Positions 6,747 to 9,461 of a stretch of 9,461 bases of DNA are shown here, piece by piece (positions within the stretch are counted from its first letter, which is position 1; each line of letters starts with the position of its first letter). A program made the position numbers and the translations under genes. Source of the stretch: Chloroflexota bacterium (GTDB taxonomy: Bacteria > Chloroflexota > Dehalococcoidia > GIF9 > UBA5629); contig CP070642.1 of the NCBI GenBank assembly GCA_020354105.1, positions 1,232,399 through 1,241,859 of the forward strand, given 5' to 3'. The notes under the pieces are model-generated. The model saw nothing but the letters and a program-made list of their open reading frames with translations. It was not told where the DNA came from and did not search any database.

Positions 6747-7102
6747 AACGCAAGGAGCTCGGCGACACCGGCGAAAAGCTAGCCAAAGACTTTCTCAAAA
6801 AGAAAGGCTACAAGATTCGTGAGACCAATTTCCGCTGCCGCGAAGGCGAAATAGACATCATCGCCCAGAAAAAGGGCTATCTCGTTTTCGTCGAAGTCCG
6901 CACCAAGACCAGCACCGACTTCGGCAGCCCCGAAGAATCGGTCACCTTCGCCAAAAAAGAAAAACTTATCGCCTCGGCCCTGACTTATCTTAATAGCCAC
7001 CAGGACCTCCCCGAATCCTGGCGTATAGACTTTGTCGCCGTGGAGCTTGACCAGAACGGCAAAGCCAAACGCATCGAGCTAATCGAAAACGCAGTCAGCT
7101 GA
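6743..7102 (+). CDS. yraN: YraN / UPF0102 family nuclease-like protein
   Basis: This 119-residue protein belongs to the YraN/UPF0102 family, which has a Holliday-junction-resolvase-like PD-(D/E)xK fold and an undefined role. It is very often encoded beside rnhB. Seen here are GDTGEKLAKDFLKKKGYKI (7-25), REGEIDIIAQ (33-42) with E36 and D38, LVFVEVRTK (47-55) with E51, and a conserved WRIDFVAVEL (93-102). The arginine in EVR is also found in well-known homologues. ATG 6743 overlaps the rnhB stop as ATGA, a coupling arrangement, and gives the normal family length. A longer frame from 6668 would add residues that only mirror rnhB. It is the last gene of the operon. Confidence 0.92.
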   Translation: MKRKELGDTGEKLAKDFLKKKGYKIRETNFRCREGEIDIIAQKKGYLVFVEVRTKTSTDFGSPEESVTFAKKEKLIASALTYLNSHQDLPESWRIDFVAVELDQNGKAKRIELIENAVS

Positions 7103-7111
7103 GGTAAGCAA

Positions 7112-7130
7112 ACTGGACATGTTGTCCAGT
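7112..7130. promoter_or_regulatory. Perfect inverted repeat upstream of the enolase-family gene
   Basis: ACTGGACA-TGT-TGTCCAGT has two perfect 8-base arms with a 3-base centre. It lies 5 bases upstream of the -35 box at 7136, about -59 to -41 from the inferred start, a usual place for an activator or repressor site. It also follows yraN by 10 bases and could fold in RNA, but no T-run follows, so a terminator is less likely. Confidence 0.45.
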
Positions 7131-7135
7131 AGCCT

Positions 7136-7164
7136 TTGGTAAGAGCCGTATACTGAGTTATAAT
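7136..7164 (+). promoter_or_regulatory. Promoter of the enolase-superfamily gene
   Basis: TTGGTA (7136-7141) and a perfect TATAAT (7159-7164) are 17 bases apart, the best promoter match in the window. Start would be near 7171, giving a leader of about 30 bases that ends in the strong ribosome site GGGAGGAG (7188-7195). Confidence 0.6.
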
Positions 7165-7200
7165 AACGAACACCGGCAGATCAAATCGGGAGGAGAGGCA

Positions 7201-8436
7201 ATGAAGATATCGGAAATCGAACTCTACCATGTTGAGATACCGCTAAAGCACACCTTCTGGCCAACCAGGATACCAGGATATCCGCAAACTCACAACAGGT
7301 TCACGCTCATAAAACTTACCACCGATGACGGCATAGAGGGATATTCTGCTGGCATCTCCATGGGCACCGAGCGACAGGGCCTGGGAGACCTGCTGGGAGG
7401 CTATCTACTGGGCACCGACCCCATGGATATAGATAGAGTACAGAGCCTGCTCAAACAAGCCGGTTTCCTCGGTTGGCGTAACTTTTGGATAGAGCCTGCC
7501 TGCAGGGACATCATGGGAAAAAGTCAAGGCAAACCGGTCTACGAGCTGCTAGGCGGGAAAGCCAGGCCAATAGAGGTGTACTGCTCAACAGGCGAGATGC
7601 ACGAGGCCAGGAAAAGAGTAGAAGAACTTCTTGCCATGAAGGAACGAGGGTTCAAAACCGCCAAGTTGCGTGTCAAGAACAAGGAACTCAAGGATGACAT
7701 CAAACTAATAGAGAACATAAGAAAAGGCATTGGTGGTAGCATGGTTCTGGGTGTTGATGCCAACCAGGGCTGGCTCGTGAGCATCGTAGACAGAATACCC
7801 GCCTGGGACCTCAGTCGCGCCAGGGAGTTCGCCCGTACCTGCAAGGATAACAATATTGAGTGGTTGGAGGAGCCGCTGGATAACAGGGACTACGATGGCA
7901 ACGCCGCATTGAAAAAGGCCTCACCTATCAAGATAACAGGTGCCGAACTCAACTACGGCTGGGATGAGATCAAAATCATGTTTGAAAAGGACTGCTTCCA
8001 CGTCTATCAGCCTGATGCCACCTTCGCCGGTGGCATCGCCCAGGTAAAGCAGATTATCGACGCCTGCCATGCCCACCGGAGGGAATTCTCGCCCCATACC
8101 TGGACCAACGGCTTAGGTTTTTATATAAACTGGAATATGGTGCTTGCCGACAAAGCAAATAAGTTACCGCTGGAATACCCGCTTGAGGAGCCTTCATGGA
8201 TTCCTGAATTCCGCGAAGGCATAATAGAGCCAATCACACCGGACTCCAACGCCATGCTCCATCCCTTCAAGAGACCAGGACTCGGCTTTGAAATCAATAA
8301 GAAACTACTTAAAAAATACGGAAGGCGCTTCTTCAAAATCAGTGAAAGAACGCTGGCTTTCAAAGTCATCCGCGAAAAGGGGCTCAAGACCGCCCTAGAA
8401 CTAAAGAAGCGAAAGGAAAGCAAGACAGGTAATTAG
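7201..8436 (+). CDS. Mandelate racemase / muconate lactonizing family enzyme (enolase superfamily)
   Basis: A 411-residue cytosolic enzyme with the enolase-superfamily layout: an N-terminal capping domain (about 1-125) and a beta-barrel domain (about 125-365). The Mg ligands appear as D186 (LGVDANQGW), E223 (IEWLEEPL) and E249 (ITGAELNYG). The acid-base residues resemble the mandelate racemase subgroup: a D272/H299 dyad (YQPDATFAGG and FSPHTW). On the opposite face the usual K-x-K reads K155-L-R157. These enzymes abstract the proton next to a carboxylate, and many dehydrate or epimerise sugar acids. I cannot assign the substrate. A C-terminal tail (367-411) has 17 Lys or Arg in 45 residues, beyond the usual end of the family. 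It is transcribed from its own promoter, with no obvious pathway partner beside it. Confidence 0.9.
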   Translation: MKISEIELYHVEIPLKHTFWPTRIPGYPQTHNRFTLIKLTTDDGIEGYSAGISMGTERQGLGDLLGGYLLGTDPMDIDRVQSLLKQAGFLGWRNFWIEPACRDIMGKSQGKPVYELLGGKARPIEVYCSTGEMHEARKRVEELLAMKERGFKTAKLRVKNKELKDDIKLIENIRKGIGGSMVLGVDANQGWLVSIVDRIPAWDLSRAREFARTCKDNNIEWLEEPLDNRDYDGNAALKKASPIKITGAELNYGWDEIKIMFEKDCFHVYQPDATFAGGIAQVKQIIDACHAHRREFSPHTWTNGLGFYINWNMVLADKANKLPLEYPLEEPSWIPEFREGIIEPITPDSNAMLHPFKRPGLGFEINKKLLKKYGRRFFKISERTLAFKVIREKGLKTALELKKRKESKTGN

Positions 8437-8532
8437 GCGCGTACAATTATATTAAATATTCGTAACTATCCCTTAAAAGGAATAATTGTAAATAGAAGTA
8501 GAGTCCTGCTTGGGTCGATTCATTTAGGAAAT

Positions 8533-8539
8533 GAGGAAA
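8533..8539 (+). promoter_or_regulatory. Ribosome binding site favouring ATG 8546 for the GNAT-like gene
   Basis: GAGGAAA stands 6 bases before ATG 8546. The in-frame ATG 8531 has AGGAA directly against it, too close to work well, so 8546 is preferred. Confidence 0.45.
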
Positions 8540-8545
8540 ATCAAT

Positions 8546-9022
8546 ATGGCGACCAGATTTAAAAAGGCAGATTTATGTGATAAAACCGTTATAAGAAATT
8601 TAATGCAATTATACCTGCACGAACTCACCGAATATGAAGACATACCGTTGAATAGCAGCGGCGAGTACGAATATTTGTATCTGGATCATTATTGGACTGA
8701 AGGAGACAGATATCCTTATCTGTTACATAAACAGGCGGAAATCGCTGGATTCGCATTCGTGAGAAAAGAAGAACATTATTTCTCAATGGCTGAATTTTTT
8801 ATTTTAAAGAAATTCCGAAGCCTTGATAGTTTCAGTTTGAAATGCGCCGTAAATATAATAAAGCAGCATGTCGGAGAATGGAGAATCGAATTCTTGAATA
8901 ATAATGAAATCGGCTGGGGATTCTGGAACAAAGTAGCTTTAGCCGTTACGTCCGGTGATATTAAAAGAAAAAAGCTGAATGAAACTTTCGATTACATACA
9001 ATTCCTGGTTGCGAATTCATAA
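8546..9022 (+). CDS. GNAT-like acetyltransferase with degenerate acetyl-CoA loop
   Basis: A 158-residue protein laid out like small GNAT N-acetyltransferases (predicted-acetyltransferase type, COG5628-like). An N-terminal helix carries IRNLMQLYLHELTEYED (16-32). YLYLDHYWTEGDRYPYLL (43-60) and EIAGFAFV (65-72) look like the central sheet. MAEFFILKKF (81-90) matches strand beta-4. The following acetyl-CoA loop, usually R/Q-x-x-G-x-G/A, reads RSLDSFS (91-97) with no glycines. The C-terminal NNNEIGWGFWNKVAL (118-132) matches the late helix of the fold. Activity is therefore doubtful. The substrate is unknown. The gene is clearly AT-richer than its neighbours (two 60-base lines counted by hand give 32% and 37% GC, against 57% for a line in the gene before it), suggesting transfer. 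I see no clear promoter in 8437-8545. Confidence 0.75.
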   Translation: MATRFKKADLCDKTVIRNLMQLYLHELTEYEDIPLNSSGEYEYLYLDHYWTEGDRYPYLLHKQAEIAGFAFVRKEEHYFSMAEFFILKKFRSLDSFSLKCAVNIIKQHVGEWRIEFLNNNEIGWGFWNKVALAVTSGDIKRKKLNETFDYIQFLVANS

Positions 9023-9045
9023 GCATTCTGACAAGGTATATAAAC

Positions 9046-9198
9046 TTGAGACCTTATATTTGGGGATACTCTCAAAAAGAGTTTAGGCTTTCTCAGGAAC
9101 TTCGAAATAGCTTAGAGAATAACGGAATTCAATATATTGAATTCCAGATGGGAAATAATAAAAAGGAGTGTAAAAATGTGGGATGCTACAAAGTGTGA
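9046..9198 (+). CDS. Candidate short ORF, possibly a truncated thioredoxin-fold protein
   Basis: A 50-residue open frame begins at TTG 9046, with AAGG 9 bases upstream, and overlaps the first 23 bases of the iron-sulfur gene. It reads RPYIWGYSQKEFR, then a helix-like LSQELRNSLENNG, then IQYIEFQMG. This strand-helix-strand order resembles the first half of glutaredoxin-like proteins, but without a CxxC motif. The last 15 residues look like read-through of the intergenic region. It may be the remnant of a gene cut by recombination, or chance. I recognise no family with confidence. Confidence 0.25.
   Translation: MRPYIWGYSQKEFRLSQELRNSLENNGIQYIEFQMGNNKKECKNVGCYKV
9124..9145. repeat. Perfect 22-bp palindrome upstream of the iron-sulfur gene
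   Basis: Each half is GGAATTCAATA and the two halves are exact reverse complements with no spacer. It ends 30 bases before ATG 9176. It could be an operator for the downstream gene. In the candidate ORF frame it encodes GIQYIEF, so coding origin is also possible. Confidence 0.5.
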
Positions 9199-9461
9199 CC
9201 TGTGCGGAGATTGCCTGGTGAAATGCCGTTATGTCGATTATGATAAGGATAGGGCCGTCGCTGAGATTAAGCTGCTCATGGAGGGTAAGGACGCCGAAAT
9301 ACTGAACAAGTGCACCACCTGCATGGCTTGTATCGACTACTGTCCCACCGGTGCCGACCCTGCTAACCTAATCTTCCAGATGCAGGAGAAAATAGGCACC
9401 TCCCCCATAGTAGCAGTCGGCAAGCCAGCCCTCGAGGCCTTAACCAGGGGACTTGAGGGAC
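9176..9461 (+). CDS. Dicluster 4Fe-4S protein, HdrC/GlcF-like (partial, runs off right edge)
   Basis: The visible 95 residues begin MWDATKCDLCGDCLVKC and hold two CxxCxxCxxxC motifs: C7/C10/C13/C17 and C46/C49/C52/C56-P. This is the pattern of two [4Fe-4S] clusters in the N-terminal domain of heterodisulfide-reductase subunit C/D-like and glycolate-oxidase iron-sulfur-like proteins. Such proteins pass electrons between flavoproteins, quinones or disulfides, usually as a soluble or membrane-attached subunit. The C-terminal part that would tell a CCG-domain protein from a short HdrC type is outside the window. The start is well supported: AAGGAG (9163-9168) is 7 bases before ATG. Base composition returns to that of the main operon within the first 40 codons. 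Confidence 0.88.
   Translation, partial: MWDATKCDLCGDCLVKCRYVDYDKDRAVAEIKLLMEGKDAEILNKCTTCMACIDYCPTGADPANLIFQMQEKIGTSPIVAVGKPALEALTRGLEG

Noticed and set aside
8442..8490. Inverted repeat TACAATTAT ... ATAATTGTA with a 31-base loop after the enolase-family gene
   Set aside because: The arms are AT-rich, the loop is long and no T-run follows. It is likely chance in an AT-rich gap and is not counted as a terminator.
9068..9082. Small stem ACTCT-CAAAA-AGAGT after the GNAT-like gene as a terminator
   Set aside because: Only 5 base pairs, low GC, and the following bases (TTTAGGCTTT) are not a proper T-tract.
1..9461. Search for a novel defence, mobile or CRISPR-like system
   Set aside because: No transposase, integrase, toxin-antitoxin pair, direct-repeat array or flanking att-like repeats were found; most of the window is housekeeping genes.

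Overview
The window reads as a piece of a bacterial chromosome of moderate GC content. It has tightly packed, often overlapping genes, frequent TTG and GTG starts, and sigma-70-type promoters with an exact TATAAT. The gene families fit an anaerobic or microaerobic, B6-prototrophic bacterium: pdxS/pdxT, an R3H-domain ATPase of the Ycf45/SpoIIIAA-like kind, an enolase-superfamily sugar-acid enzyme, and a heterodisulfide-reductase-like iron-sulfur protein. I lean towards Chloroflexota (Dehalococcoidia-like), but this is an inference from gene content and not a proven assignment.

Left part (1-1195, minus strand). tsaD, the catalytic subunit for the tRNA t6A modification, runs off the left edge. 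Behind it lies a small protein with two zinc ribbons and two membrane helices. tsaD seems to have its own extended -10 promoter so close to its ATG that the mRNA would be leaderless. Positions 1196-1392 hold a divergent promoter region, with one promoter for the zinc-ribbon gene and one for the pdxS operon.

Central operon (1393-7102, plus strand). pdxS and pdxT (PLP synthase) are followed by an R3H-domain ATPase, a candidate 21-residue bridging ORF, tmk (dTMP kinase), mnmA (tRNA 2-thiouridylase), rnhB (RNase HII) and yraN (UPF0102 nuclease-like protein). Every junction is a 1-base gap or a short overlap once the small bridging ORF is counted, so one polycistronic, translationally coupled transcript is likely. 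It joins cofactor synthesis with nucleotide supply, tRNA thiolation and nucleic-acid maintenance.

Right part (7103-9461, plus strand). A separate promoter, with a perfect 8-bp inverted repeat just upstream of its -35 box, drives an enolase-superfamily (mandelate racemase/muconate lactonizing) enzyme with an unusually basic C-terminal tail. Next comes a visibly AT-richer island (about 8437-9175) holding a GNAT-like acetyltransferase and a possible truncated thioredoxin-fold ORF, with a perfect 22-bp palindrome inside that ORF. Host-like composition returns with the N-terminus of a dicluster 4Fe-4S protein that runs off the right edge.

I found no tRNA, rRNA, CRISPR array, transposase or recognisable defence system. 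The most unusual signals are regulatory: the leaderless tsaD start, the SD-like site without a start codon in the pdxS leader, the bridging ORF and hairpin before tmk, and the two palindromes at 7112 and 9124.
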